DNA of 64,000 bases from Desulfovibrio desulfuricans DSM 642 (GTDB taxonomy: Bacteria; Desulfobacterota; Desulfovibrionia; Desulfovibrionales; Desulfovibrionaceae). The stretch lies in NCBI RefSeq assembly GCF_000420465.1, contig NZ_ATUZ01000013.1, positions 496,001-560,000 on the forward strand, written 5' to 3'. Below are positions 17,638 to 26,576 of the stretch, in pieces. The notes under the pieces are model-generated. The model was not told the origin of the DNA. It was given only the letters and a program-made list of their open reading frames with translations, and did not search any database. Numbering within the stretch: the first letter of the stretch is position 1; each line of letters opens with the position of its first letter. The position numbers were made by a program, and so were the translations under genes.

Positions 17638-17672
17638 TTTTGTGCTATTTTTATTAATAAAATAGCACAAAA
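17638..17672. repeat. 14-bp perfect inverted repeat upstream of nuo promoter
   Basis: TTTTGTGCTATTTT (17638-17651) and AAAATAGCACAAAA (17659-17672) around a seven-base TATTAAT centre. It is AT-rich and symmetrical, and lies about 200 bases before the nuo promoter. More likely an operator for an unknown regulator than a terminator, since hydG already has one upstream. Confidence 0.7.
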
Positions 17673-17872
17673 CAAAAATAGTAAATAATTTCAGCTTGTT
17701 TATGGGAGTTATTAGATCTGCTTACCGCCAGCAATGAAAATAAAATTGTTTTTTTCACTTTTTGTGATTGCACGCAATTTCAGATAAGTGATTAATGTGC
17801 TAATATGATTGAATAAAAAATTCCTTTAATTGTACATTTTTGAACAGAAGCATGTATTTTTTTTAACAATTA

Positions 17873-17901
17873 TTGACACAAACTTTCTGGCGGAGTAGTA
17901 T
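17873..17901 (+). promoter_or_regulatory. Sigma-70-type promoter of the nuo operon
   Basis: TTGACA (17873-17878), 17-base spacer, TAGTAT (17896-17901): a near-consensus promoter about 100 bases before the nuoA start, on the correct strand, with a long leader. Confidence 0.75.
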
Positions 17902-18004
17902 TTACATTAATTTATAAATTCACAAGCAACTGTTGTTTTAATTGTTTGTGGATTGATCAAGTATATCTTTTCGTAAATTTTATTCCTATTACAAGGAAAA
18001 ATTT

Positions 18005-18415
18005 ATGTCTAGCAGCGAACTTGTTGACATTGTCTACATAATGGCATTCTGCCTTGGCGGTATGAGCTTTGCTCTGGGGCCTTTTGTAATAGTTTTTTTT
18101 CTTGCCCCTCGCATCACTCGCAACACTGTGGGCAAAACCCGCCAGATTGTTGAGTGCGGCATTGACCCCATTGGCGATGCCTGGATCAAATTCGGCGCGG
18201 TATATTATATGTATTCGCTGCTGTTCCTCGCATTTGCTGTTGATATTCTCTTTCTCTTCCCTGTTGCGGTTATCTACAACAAGGCTTCTCCCATCAGCGA
18301 TTTCCTGACGTTCGCGGAAGTTTTTCTGTTCGTGGGCATTTTGTCCCTCGTCATTCTGTACGCGTGGAAAAAGGGAGTGTTCCAGTGGCAACGGAAAATA
18401 TATTCGGATCGGTAG
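18005..18415 (+). CDS. nuoA: Complex I subunit NuoA
   Basis: 136 residues with three membrane segments (about 9-32, 67-93, 103-122) and the NuoA loop [21 protein letters not shown] near 40-60. This loop contains the conserved ECG cysteine that contacts NuoD and NuoH at the quinone site. AAGGA precedes the start. It is the first gene of the nuo operon and overlaps nuoB by 31 bases. Confidence 0.94.
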   Translation: MSSSELVDIVYIMAFCLGGMSFALGPFVIVFFLAPRITRNTVGKTRQIVECGIDPIGDAWIKFGAVYYMYSLLFLAFAVDILFLFPVAVIYNKASPISDFLTFAEVFLFVGILSLVILYAWKKGVFQWQRKIYSDR

Positions 18416-19029
18416 TCCACTTTTCGCGGCTGGATTCGCTGCTGGACATGTGCCGGGCCAATTCGCTCTGGCCCATGACATTCGGCCTTGCCTGCTGCGC
18501 CATTGAAATGATGGCGACCGGCGCGTCCCGCTTTGATCTGGCGCGCTTTGGGGCCGAGGTGTTCAGGCCATCGCCCCGGCAGAGCGATGTGATGATCGTT
18601 TCCGGAACCATCAATAAAAAGATGGCCCCGGCTGTGCAGATCCTTTACGACCAGATGCCCGAGCCAAAGTGGGTCATCGCCATGGGCAATTGCGCCATTT
18701 CCGGCGGGCCTTTTGTGTATGAAGGGCAGTACGCCGTGGTGGAAGGGGTGGGCAAGCTTTTTCCTGTTGATGTGTTCATTCCTGGGTGCCCGCCAAGGCC
18801 GGAAGCCCTGATTGAAGGCATCTTGAAGCTGGAAGAAAAGCTCACAGGCACCCGGCGCTGGCCCGTGGTTACGCCTCCCGGGCTTCCCGGCCCTGCGGCG
18901 GCGCAGGCGGCCAGAATGCAGGCGGAGGCGCAAGCGCCCCCGGCCCCTGCCGAGGATGCTGCGGGTGTCCCTGTGGGAGCCTCCGGGGATGCCAAGGCGG
19001 GCAACGAAGCAGGAGGGCATACGTCATGA
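18385..19029 (+). CDS. nuoB: Complex I subunit NuoB (cluster N2)
   Basis: 214 residues. The [4Fe-4S] cluster N2 ligands are the adjacent cysteines in [10 protein letters not shown], the cysteine of MGNCAISGG, and that of [10 protein letters not shown]. This cluster passes electrons to quinone. The GTG at 18385, with GGGAG seven bases upstream, is the likely start; a GTG at 18364 would add seven residues. The last 45 or so residues form an alanine- and proline-rich tail not usual in NuoB. It overlaps nuoC by four bases. Confidence 0.94.
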   Translation: MATENIFGSVVHFSRLDSLLDMCRANSLWPMTFGLACCAIEMMATGASRFDLARFGAEVFRPSPRQSDVMIVSGTINKKMAPAVQILYDQMPEPKWVIAMGNCAISGGPFVYEGQYAVVEGVGKLFPVDVFIPGCPPRPEALIEGILKLEEKLTGTRRWPVVTPPGLPGPAAAQAARMQAEAQAPPAPAEDAAGVPVGASGDAKAGNEAGGHTS

Positions 19030-19604
19030 AAGCAGACACCCTTGACGCACAGTTGGCGGCCCTGCCCGGAGCCAGGGTTCGCGCCGCAGATCATGCCGCT
19101 GTGGGCTATGATCTTGATGTGGCGCTGCCGGAAAGCTCCCTGCTTGCCGCCGTGGGCATCATGGACGGTGCGGGGTACTTTCTTGAAGGAATGACAGGGG
19201 TAGACTGGCTTGGCGAATGCGAGACCCTGCGCAAGGAGGCCGAAGCCATAGCAAAAAAGGCTGCCGAAACCGCCGCTGCCAGTGCAGCGGACGCCCCGGA
19301 TACCAGCCAGGCCGCCCCACCTGAAGCCCCTGTGCAGGAATCCATACCGCAGGAAGACGAGCTTGAAGTTGTGTACGACTTCAACCTCTATGCCGCCCGC
19401 CACAGGGTATGCTTGCGAGTGCGCACGCCGCGCTCCAACCCGCAGATCCACACCATCGCCGAAATTTATCCCATAGCCCACTGGCACGAGCGCGAGATTC
19501 ACGAGTTCTTTGGCATCGTCTTTATCGGGCATCCCTACCTCATCCCCCTGTTGTTGCCCGAAGACGCGGAATACCACCCCTTGCTCAAGGACTACAGCGC
19601 ATGA
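19026..19604 (+). CDS. nuoC: Complex I subunit NuoC (30-kDa)
   Basis: 192 residues. The conserved core is at the C-terminus: [32 protein letters not shown] and a final [16 protein letters not shown]. Between the N-terminal domain and the core, residues about 70-115, lies an alanine/acidic, proline-containing insert that looks disordered. NuoC and NuoD are separate here, not fused as in E. coli. The ATG overlaps the nuoB stop and the gene overlaps nuoD by four bases. Confidence 0.93.
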   Translation: MKADTLDAQLAALPGARVRAADHAAVGYDLDVALPESSLLAAVGIMDGAGYFLEGMTGVDWLGECETLRKEAEAIAKKAAETAAASAADAPDTSQAAPPEAPVQESIPQEDELEVVYDFNLYAARHRVCLRVRTPRSNPQIHTIAEIYPIAHWHEREIHEFFGIVFIGHPYLIPLLLPEDAEYHPLLKDYSA

Positions 19605-20719
19605 ACTATCTTGCCCAAAGTCCCACAGACGAGCGGTTTGTTCTGAACCTTGGCCCGCAGCACCCGGCTACGCACGGCGTTTTGCGCGTCAAGATGGTCA
19701 TGGACGGCGAGTATATAGTGGAGGCCGAGCCTGTGCTTGGCTACATCCACCGCATGCACGAAAAAATGGCCGAAAACCGCACCTGGGCGCAGTTTATGCC
19801 CAATACGGGTCGCATGGATTACCTGCATGCCCTTGCCTACAACCACGGCTATGCCTGCCTGGTCGAGCGCGCCGCTTCCATTGAAGTGCCGGAACGCGCC
19901 GAGTACATCCGCGTCATCACCAACGAGCTGAACCGGGTTTCAAGCCATTTGCTCTGGTTTGGAGCTTTTGTGCTTGATCTTGGCGGGTTCTCGCCGCTTT
20001 TGTACGCCTTTGACGACCGCGAACAGATTCTGGATCTGCTGGAATCCGTTACCGGGTCGCGCCTCACGTACTGTTACTTTCGCTTTGGCGGCGTGTACAA
20101 CGATATTGACGATGCTTTTGTAACAGGTACGCGGGCATTTATTACGCGTATGCGCAAGCGTCTGCCCATGTATGATTCTCTTGTTTCCAAAAACCTCATT
20201 ATCCAGCAACGCCTTGTGGATGTGGGGGTTGTGTCTGCCGAGATGTGCCGCAAATACGGCGCCACCGGCCCGGTTGCGCGTGGTGCGGGCATTGCCTACG
20301 ACGTGCGCAAGCACGAGCCCTACGGCGTTTATGACCGCTTTGCCTTTGACGTGCCTGTGTATGCCGAGGGCGATTCCATGGCCCGCTACAAGGTGCGCAT
20401 GGACGAAATTGAACAGAGCTTGCGCATCATCGAGCAGGCCCTCGACCAGTTGCCGCAAGGCCCGGTTATGGCGGCCAAGGTTCCCAAAACCATCAAACCG
20501 CCCAAGGGCGACTATTACCATGCTGTTGAAACGGCGCGCGGTCTTCTGGGTATTCGCGCCGTCAGCGACGGCAGCGGCACCCCCTGGCGGCTCAAGTGGC
20601 GCACCCCCTGTTTTTCAAATCTGCTTGTTTTTGGCGAGGCGGGCAAGGGAATGCTGCTGCCCGATGCCCTGGCGCTGCTCGGCAGCCTTGACCTGGTGAT
20701 TCCGGATATTGACCGCTAA
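19601..20719 (+). CDS. nuoD: Complex I subunit NuoD (49-kDa)
   Basis: 372 residues. Visible family blocks: LNLGPQHPATHGVLR near 16-30 with the quinone-site histidine, GYIHRMHEKMAENRT, NELNRVSSHLLWFG, GARGAGIAYDVRK-like stretch, and the C-terminal GSLDLVIPDIDR. It shapes the quinone-binding cavity with NuoB and NuoH. The start at 19601 overlaps the nuoC stop (ATGA); the frame is open farther upstream inside nuoC, but the protein begins here. NuoH starts 11 bases downstream. Confidence 0.95.
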   Translation: MNYLAQSPTDERFVLNLGPQHPATHGVLRVKMVMDGEYIVEAEPVLGYIHRMHEKMAENRTWAQFMPNTGRMDYLHALAYNHGYACLVERAASIEVPERAEYIRVITNELNRVSSHLLWFGAFVLDLGGFSPLLYAFDDREQILDLLESVTGSRLTYCYFRFGGVYNDIDDAFVTGTRAFITRMRKRLPMYDSLVSKNLIIQQRLVDVGVVSAEMCRKYGATGPVARGAGIAYDVRKHEPYGVYDRFAFDVPVYAEGDSMARYKVRMDEIEQSLRIIEQALDQLPQGPVMAAKVPKTIKPPKGDYYHAVETARGLLGIRAVSDGSGTPWRLKWRTPCFSNLLVFGEAGKGMLLPDALALLGSLDLVIPDIDR

Positions 20720-20730
20720 GGAACACAGCT

Positions 20731-21723
20731 ATGACGTTTTATTCCGAAATGCTGCGTCTTCTGGGGTATCTTGTAGGATTCCTTGTCTTTGTGGCGCTTA
20801 ACGCGGCCTATCTGGTGTGGGTTGAGCGCAAGGTGGCAGGGCATATACAGCGGCGCATAGGGCCCAAGGAAGTTGGCCCCTACGGCCTGTTGCAGCCGCT
20901 GGCGGACGGCTTCAAGCTCATGACCAAGCAGGTATTTATTCCCACGGATGCCGACGGCGTACTGTTCTGCCTTGGCCCCGTGCTGGTCATGACCCCGGCC
21001 TTCATGAGCTTTGTGACCATTCCCTACACCGAAGGGCTGGTGGCGCGTAACCTTAATCTGGGGCTGCTGGCCATTTACGCCTTTGCTTCGGTAAACGTGC
21101 TGGGCCTGCTGCTTGGCGCGTGGGGCTCGCGCAACAAATACGCCGTTATCTCTGCCGCGCGTGTGGTTTCGCAAAACGTGGCCTACGAAATCCCCATGCT
21201 GCTGGTTGTAGTGAGCCTTGTTATGGTTATGGGCACGCTCAACCTCAACGAAATTGTGGGCACGCAATCGGGCGGATTCTGGCACTGGAATGTGTTTCGC
21301 CTTTCGGCAAGCCCGCTCATGCCTGTTTCGTGCATCATCTTTTTCATCTGCATGCTGGCGGAGACAAACCGCGCCCCCTTTGACATGGCCGAGGCCGAAA
21401 GTGAGCTGATCGCAGGCGCTTTTACGGAATATTCGGGCATGGGTTTTGGCGTGTATTTTATGGGCGAGTACGCCAACGTTGTGGTGGGGGCCAGTCTGCT
21501 GACCCTGCTGTTTCTTGGCGGGTGGGATTGCCCGCTGGGGCTTTGGCCGGGAGCGCACTGGTTTGCCATTAAGCTCTACGCGGTCATTTTTACCGTAATC
21601 TGGGTGCGCTGGACATTTCCGCGCACAACCTTCTACGGCCTGCTGAACCTCTCATGGAAGGTGCTTATCCCCATTGCGCTCGTCAACCTCATCATTACCA
21701 GCGCGTTGCTCAAGGTGCTGTAG
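20731..21723 (+). CDS. nuoH: Complex I subunit NuoH
   Basis: 330 residues with about eight membrane segments. Conserved loops are ERKVAGHIQRRIGPKEVGPYGLLQPLADGFKL (residues about 33-64, broken here only for description) and ETNRAPFDMAEAESELIAGAF near 211-231. NuoH links quinone chemistry to the proton channels. AAGGA lies upstream of the ATG. Spacing to nuoI is one base. Confidence 0.94.
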   Translation: MTFYSEMLRLLGYLVGFLVFVALNAAYLVWVERKVAGHIQRRIGPKEVGPYGLLQPLADGFKLMTKQVFIPTDADGVLFCLGPVLVMTPAFMSFVTIPYTEGLVARNLNLGLLAIYAFASVNVLGLLLGAWGSRNKYAVISAARVVSQNVAYEIPMLLVVVSLVMVMGTLNLNEIVGTQSGGFWHWNVFRLSASPLMPVSCIIFFICMLAETNRAPFDMAEAESELIAGAFTEYSGMGFGVYFMGEYANVVVGASLLTLLFLGGWDCPLGLWPGAHWFAIKLYAVIFTVIWVRWTFPRTTFYGLLNLSWKVLIPIALVNLIITSALLKVL

Positions 21724-21724
21724 C

Positions 21725-22165
21725 ATGAACGCATACTTTAAAAATATCTTTTCAGGCGGGTGGAGCCTCTTTGTGGGCATGGGCATAACGCTGCGCTATT
21801 TTTTCAAGCCGGTGGTTACATCATCCTACCCGCGTGAGGTGCTGCCCATAACACCGCGCTACAGAGGCCATATCGACCTTGTATACGACCCGGAAACCGG
21901 CACGGACAGGTGCATTGTGTGCGGATCGTGCCAGAAAGCCTGCCCCTCGGGCTGCATAGAGCTTGCGGGCGAAAAACTGGATGGGGCCAAGAAGAAGACC
22001 CTCACGAGCTACAAACTGAATTTTACCAAGTGCAGCCTGTGCGGTATGTGCGTGGAATCGTGCCCCACAGACGCGCTGACGTTTTCTCATGACTACAATC
22101 TGGCCGGGTTTGACGAGGCGGAGTATCACTTTGACCTTGTACGGCGGCTCAAGGAGCGTCCCTGA
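21725..22165 (+). CDS. nuoI: Complex I subunit NuoI (2x[4Fe-4S])
   Basis: 146 residues. Two ferredoxin motifs, CIVCGSCQKACPSGC near 63-77 and CSLCGMCVESCP near 102-113, carry clusters N6a and N6b. An N-terminal amphipathic stretch (residues 1-25) would lie on the membrane. The start follows nuoH by one base; a longer upstream frame lies inside nuoH. The final codon overlaps the nuoJ start. With NuoEFG absent, this is a likely docking site for an external electron donor such as ferredoxin, by inference. Confidence 0.94.
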   Translation: MNAYFKNIFSGGWSLFVGMGITLRYFFKPVVTSSYPREVLPITPRYRGHIDLVYDPETGTDRCIVCGSCQKACPSGCIELAGEKLDGAKKKTLTSYKLNFTKCSLCGMCVESCPTDALTFSHDYNLAGFDEAEYHFDLVRRLKERP

Positions 22166-22689
22166 TGTCCAGTCATGAAACTATGCAAACGCTGGCTGAG
22201 GGCATTTTCTGGTTCTTTGTGCTGGTGACGTTTAGCGGCGCGGTGCTGGCTGTCTCGGCGCGCACTCTCATACGCCGCGTGGCAGGGCTTGCCTTGTGCT
22301 TCACTGGCGTGGCGGGGATTTATTACTACCTTTCCAGCCCCTTTGTGGCCTTTATGCAGATGCTTGTGTACGTGGGCGCGCTGTGCGTCACCATTACATT
22401 CGCCATCATGCTGGCCGAAACATCGGACGCAAACCGCGCCCCGCGCCGCAACAAGCTGAGCCTTTTTCTGGGTGCTGCGGCCAGCTGCGCCATCACGGCG
22501 GCGCTTGTGGTGCAATCCATCGTGGCTCCCTGGCCGGAGACGCCCCCGGCCCAGATTGAGGGAACCATCGAGCGCATCGGGCAAGCCTTGCTGAGCACGT
22601 ATTCCATGAGCTTTGAACTTATTTCCGTGGTTCTGGTGGTAGCCATGGTGGGGGCGCTCGCACTGGCCCGCCACGGGAGGGACAAGTGA
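22165..22689 (+). CDS. nuoJ: Complex I subunit NuoJ
   Basis: 174 residues with five membrane segments. The third holds the NuoJ signature AFMQMLVYVGALCVTITFA (about residues 68-86), whose pi-bulge helix moves during coupling. The ATG overlaps the nuoI stop by one base with AAGGAG upstream. It overlaps nuoK by one base. Confidence 0.93.
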   Translation: MSSHETMQTLAEGIFWFFVLVTFSGAVLAVSARTLIRRVAGLALCFTGVAGIYYYLSSPFVAFMQMLVYVGALCVTITFAIMLAETSDANRAPRRNKLSLFLGAAASCAITAALVVQSIVAPWPETPPAQIEGTIERIGQALLSTYSMSFELISVVLVVAMVGALALARHGRDK

Positions 22690-23015
22690 TGCACTACGCA
22701 AGCTTGAGTCAGTCTCTTGAAACCTATCTGGTCATCGGCGCGGTTCTGTTCGGTCTGGGGCTGTTCGGCATGGCCATGCGCCGCACATTCATAGGCATGC
22801 TCATTGCGTCCGAGCTTATCCTCTGCGGGGCATCGGTCAACTTTATGGCCTTTGGGCGGTTTTGCGCGCCAGACACGGCAACCGGGCAGATCGCGGCGCT
22901 GTTTGTCATGGCCATCGCAGCGGCGGAAGCGGTAATTGTGCTTTCCATCATCATTGCGGTGTACCGGCTGTACAGATCTGTTGAAACGGACGCTCCGTCA
23001 GACCTCAAAGGTTAA
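22689..23015 (+). CDS. nuoK: Complex I subunit NuoK
   Basis: 108 residues with three membrane segments, including the conserved glutamates in ASELILCGASVNF and AAEAVIVLSIII that line the proton path. I chose ATG 22689, with GGGAGGG upstream, over the GTG one codon earlier. It is 11 bases from the next gene. Confidence 0.93.
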   Translation: MHYASLSQSLETYLVIGAVLFGLGLFGMAMRRTFIGMLIASELILCGASVNFMAFGRFCAPDTATGQIAALFVMAIAAAEAVIVLSIIIAVYRLYRSVETDAPSDLKG

Positions 23016-23026
23016 GGGGAACACAT

Positions 23027-24520
23027 ATGGATATTGTTGAATCCGTCAGACCCCTGGCCGCCATACTTACAGCGTTGATCGGCGCATGCCTGATAATGCT
23101 GACGGGGCGTTGGCCAAACGTGCGCGAAACAGTTTCGTTTGTAACAGCGGTGGTCATGTTCTGCATCATCGCTTCGATGATCGGTGATGTTGCACCCGCA
23201 CCTATGGGGCTCAGTCACACGTTGCATCTTACGCTTTTTCCGATCCTGCCGGGGCTTTCGGTAAGCTTTCGGGCAGATGCGTTTTCCATGATATTTGCCC
23301 TTGTGGGCTCATTCTTGTGGATTATCACAGTTTTTTACGCGGCAGGGTACATGCGCGGCTTGAACGAGCATGCCCAGACGCGCTTCAGCGCCTGTTTTGC
23401 CCTGACGCTTTTTGGTGCCATGGGCGTGGCCTTTGCCGACAACCTGTTTACGCTCTACCTGTTCTATGAAGTGGTGAGCGTGTGTACCTACCCCCTTGTG
23501 GCCCACCATCAGGATGCCGAGGGCTATGACGGCGCGCGCAAGTATATTGTGTACCTGACCACCACGGCAAAAGGGCTGGTGCTGCCAGCCATGATCGTCA
23601 TTTACGTGATCACGGGTAATCTGGACTTTGCCCACAACAGCCACACGGGCATTTTGTCTGCCGGGGCCAGCGATGCGCTGGCAACCGTGCTGTACGTCTG
23701 CTGCGTTCTGGGTTTTGCCAAGAACGGCATCATGCCGTTCCACCACTGGCTGCCGGGCGCGATGGTGGCTCCCACGCCTGTTTCGGCCCTGCTGCATGCG
23801 GTGGCGGTGGTCAAGGTGGGCGTGTTCTGCACCACGCGCGTCATGCTCTTTGTGTTTGGCACTGATTTGATGAAAAGCCTGAACCTCGGCGTGCCCACGG
23901 CCTACTTTGTTTCGTTCACCATTCTTGCGGCCTCCATCATTGCCCTGACCAAGGACAACCTCAAGGCGCGGCTGGCCTATTCAACCGTGAGCCAGCTTTC
24001 CTACATCGTGCTTGGCGTGGCGCTCCTGACCGTAGACGGGATACAGGGTGGCATAGTGCATATCGCCAACCACGCATTCTCAAAGATAACGCTCTTTTTC
24101 TGCGCGGGCGCGATCTATGTGGCAACGCACAAAAAGTGCATTTCTGAAATGAGCGGCCTTGGGCGCTCCATGCCTTTTACCTTTGCGGCCTTTGCCGTGG
24201 CCTCGCTTTCCATGATCGGCGCGCCGCCCGTGGCAGGGTTTGTGACCAAGTGGAAGCTGCTGGTGGGCGCTATGGAAATGCCCACGCATTCCATGGGCAT
24301 ATTGCTGGTGCTGCTGGCAAGTACGCTCCTGAACGTGGCCTACTTTGCGCCTGTGACCTACAAGGCATTTTTCGGCAAAAGGCCGGAAGGTGAAGAAACG
24401 GGCATTCGTGAAGCTCCGCTGAGCATGGTTGTGCCCATTCTCATAGCGGCTGGCGTTTCCGTGTTCATCGGCATTTACCCCGATGCCATCATGTCCTTCG
24501 TGAAGGTGGTGACAGGATGA
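23027..24520 (+). CDS. Complex I antiporter-like subunit (NuoL/MrpD-type)
   Basis: 497 residues, about 14 membrane segments. Antiporter signatures are LFYEVVSVCTYPLV (key glutamate near residue 148), FHHWLPGAMVAPTPVSALLHAVAVVKVGVF near 239-268 (given for position; key residues His and Lys), and AYSTVSQLSYIVLG. It should form one proton channel of the membrane arm. It takes the nuoL place in the operon but is 100 residues short of canonical NuoL and lacks the lateral-helix tail. The tail instead appears on the protein encoded at 24761. AAGGGGA precedes the ATG. Confidence 0.85.
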   Translation: MDIVESVRPLAAILTALIGACLIMLTGRWPNVRETVSFVTAVVMFCIIASMIGDVAPAPMGLSHTLHLTLFPILPGLSVSFRADAFSMIFALVGSFLWIITVFYAAGYMRGLNEHAQTRFSACFALTLFGAMGVAFADNLFTLYLFYEVVSVCTYPLVAHHQDAEGYDGARKYIVYLTTTAKGLVLPAMIVIYVITGNLDFAHNSHTGILSAGASDALATVLYVCCVLGFAKNGIMPFHHWLPGAMVAPTPVSALLHAVAVVKVGVFCTTRVMLFVFGTDLMKSLNLGVPTAYFVSFTILAASIIALTKDNLKARLAYSTVSQLSYIVLGVALLTVDGIQGGIVHIANHAFSKITLFFCAGAIYVATHKKCISEMSGLGRSMPFTFAAFAVASLSMIGAPPVAGFVTKWKLLVGAMEMPTHSMGILLVLLASTLLNVAYFAPVTYKAFFGKRPEGEETGIREAPLSMVVPILIAAGVSVFIGIYPDAIMSFVKVVTG

Positions 24521-24768
24521 TAGTGAACATCATCGAATTTTTCCGCGCCCGGCTCAAGGCCACCATCCGTGTGTGTCTGGTAGTGCTGGCCGCGCTGGTG
24601 GTGTGGGACGCCCTGTTTGTTTCAAAAGAGCATGTGCACACCTTTGTGGAGCGTATACCCGGATTTTGGGCCGCGTTCGGCTTTGTCGCCTGCATTGTGA
24701 TTATCATCGTTTCCAAGTGGTTCGGCCATTTGGGCATTATGACCCGCGAGGATTATTACGATGACTGA
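24517..24768 (+). CDS. Small two-helix membrane protein in nuo operon
   Basis: 83 residues with two hydrophobic segments, about 18-34 and 46-64, and a polar acidic end (REDYYDD). It belongs to no canonical complex I family I know. Its start overlaps the upstream antiporter-like gene by four bases, and it overlaps the next gene by eight, so it is translated as part of the complex. It may be an accessory subunit that packs the extra antiporter-like protein. That is inference. Confidence 0.82.
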   Translation: MIVNIIEFFRARLKATIRVCLVVLAALVVWDALFVSKEHVHTFVERIPGFWAAFGFVACIVIIIVSKWFGHLGIMTREDYYDD

Positions 24769-26551
24769 GCCATGGATTCACCCCTCCGCAGTTCTGTTGC
24801 TCGGCGCGGTAATTCTGCCGCTGCTGCCCAAGGCCCTGCGCCGGATATGTATTGTGCTTGTGCCGGTGCTGGCCTTTTGCGCCGTGCTGCTCATGCAGGG
24901 GCACAATGGCGTATATGGCGTGCTGCCCTTCATGAAATGGCAACTGATATTCGGCAAGGTCGATGCCCTGAGCATGGTCTTTGCCTACATCATGACCCTC
25001 ATGTGCGTGATCGGCTCTATCTACGGCCTACATGTGGAAGAAGCTGCGCAGCATTCCGTCGCCTGGACCTATGTGGCGGGATCGCTGGGCGTCATCTTTT
25101 GCGGGGATTACCTGACGCTCTTCCTTTTTTGGGAGCTGATGGCCTTCTCCTCCGTATTCCTGGTGTGGTTCAGGCGGCGCAAGGAATCTCTGGCCTCTGG
25201 TTATCGCTATCTGCTGGTGCACACTGCGGGCGGTCTGCTGCTGCTGGCAGGGCTTGTGCTGCGCTATCGGGCCACGGGCGATCTCACCTTCGGCCCCATC
25301 GGCGTGGCTGATCCGCAGCTCTACACCTACCTGATCATGGCCGGATTTATCCTCAACGCGGCTGTGCCGCCCCTGCATGCATGGCTGCCCGATGCCTACG
25401 GCGAAGCCACGGTGACAGGCGCGGTGTTCATGTGCGCCTTTACCACCAAAACCGCCGTGTATGTGCTGGCGCGCAGCTTTGCGGGCATGGAAATTCTGGT
25501 GCCGCTTGGCGTGTGCATGGCCCTGTACGGCGTTGTGTACGCAGTGCTTGAAAACGACGCCCGCCGCCTGCTGGCCTACCACATCATCAGTCAGGTGGGG
25601 TACATGGTGGCCGCTGTGGGCATCGGTACGCCGCTGGCCATCAACGGCGCCTGCGCTCACGCTTTTGCCCACATTCTTTACAAGGGGCTGCTGTTCATGG
25701 GCTGCGGCTCGGTGCTGCACATGACGGGCGTGAGCAAGTTCACCCAGTTGGGCGGACTGTACAAAAAGATGCCCAAAACCTTTGTGTTCACGCTGGTGGG
25801 CGGGCTTTCCATCTCGGCCTTTCCGCTGTTCAGCGGCTTTGTGACCAAGGCCATGATCGTAGCCGCCGGATTTGAGGCGCACAATTACTGGGCGGGATTT
25901 CTGCTCACCCTGGCCTCTGCGGGCACCTTCCTGCACACGGGCCTGAAGGTTCCGTACTTCATCTGGTTCGGCAAAAACAACTGCTCCAAGGAAACATGGG
26001 AGCGCGCGGGCGATCCGCCGCTCAACATGCAGGCGGCCATGGCCGTGGCGGCGTTTTTGTGCATCTTTATCGGCTGCTACACGCCGTACCTGTACGACAT
26101 GCTTCCCTTCCCCGATGTGGCGGCGCAGTACCACCCCTACAGCGCGGCGCATATTTCTGAAACCTTGCAGATACTGCTGTTTACGGCCCTGGGATTCTTT
26201 TTGCTGCTCAAAAAGCTCACGCCGGAGCCCACCATCAGTCTGGATATGGACTGGTTTTACCGCATGGGCGGCAGGCTGTTTTACTGGTTTGCGCGCAAGC
26301 CCGTGCAGTCTGTGGACAATACCGTGGGCGAGGCCTGGAACCGGCAGGGTATAGTGCCGCTCATGCGCACGGCGCGCTTTTGGTCATGGTTTGACTGGCA
26401 CTGCATTGATACGGTGGTTGATGGCACGGCCCGCAGCGTGCGCGCTCTTGGCGGCGTGCTGCGGCAGGTGCAGAGCGGCAGCCTGCAAATAAACATTATT
26501 TCCATGGCCGCAGTGGTGGCCCTGGTGCTCACGCTGCTGGCTCTTGTCTGA
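24761..26551 (+). CDS. Complex I antiporter-like subunit with NuoL-like C-terminal tail
   Basis: 596 residues. An antiporter core (FWELMAFSSVFLVW with the key glutamate near residue 126; LHAWLPDAYGEATVTGAVF near 205-223; YHIISQVGYMVAAVG) is MrpD/NuoM-like. It is followed from about residue 490 by a long charged segment (WFYRMGGRLFYWF, SWFDWHCIDTVVDG) and a final membrane helix. That tail resembles the lateral amphipathic helix plus terminal helix of NuoL, which ties the membrane arm together. It may thus replace NuoL structurally. Overlap with the small gene upstream is eight bases; nuoM follows after 25. Confidence 0.84.
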   Translation: MTEPWIHPSAVLLLGAVILPLLPKALRRICIVLVPVLAFCAVLLMQGHNGVYGVLPFMKWQLIFGKVDALSMVFAYIMTLMCVIGSIYGLHVEEAAQHSVAWTYVAGSLGVIFCGDYLTLFLFWELMAFSSVFLVWFRRRKESLASGYRYLLVHTAGGLLLLAGLVLRYRATGDLTFGPIGVADPQLYTYLIMAGFILNAAVPPLHAWLPDAYGEATVTGAVFMCAFTTKTAVYVLARSFAGMEILVPLGVCMALYGVVYAVLENDARRLLAYHIISQVGYMVAAVGIGTPLAINGACAHAFAHILYKGLLFMGCGSVLHMTGVSKFTQLGGLYKKMPKTFVFTLVGGLSISAFPLFSGFVTKAMIVAAGFEAHNYWAGFLLTLASAGTFLHTGLKVPYFIWFGKNNCSKETWERAGDPPLNMQAAMAVAAFLCIFIGCYTPYLYDMLPFPDVAAQYHPYSAAHISETLQILLFTALGFFLLLKKLTPEPTISLDMDWFYRMGGRLFYWFARKPVQSVDNTVGEAWNRQGIVPLMRTARFWSWFDWHCIDTVVDGTARSVRALGGVLRQVQSGSLQINIISMAAVVALVLTLLALV

Positions 26552-26576
26552 GCCGGGGTGAAAGGAGATCGCCACA

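Larger units (their letters stand above)
17395..18004. other. Intergenic region hydG-nuoA: terminator, palindrome, promoter
   Basis: 610 bases without a convincing gene; an 80-codon frame from 17415 crosses the terminator. It contains a hydG terminator (17438-17470), a 14-bp AT-rich inverted repeat (17638-17672) and a strong promoter (17873-17901). From about 17620 to 18000 it is markedly AT-rich, as expected for a long, regulated leader. Confidence 0.75.
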
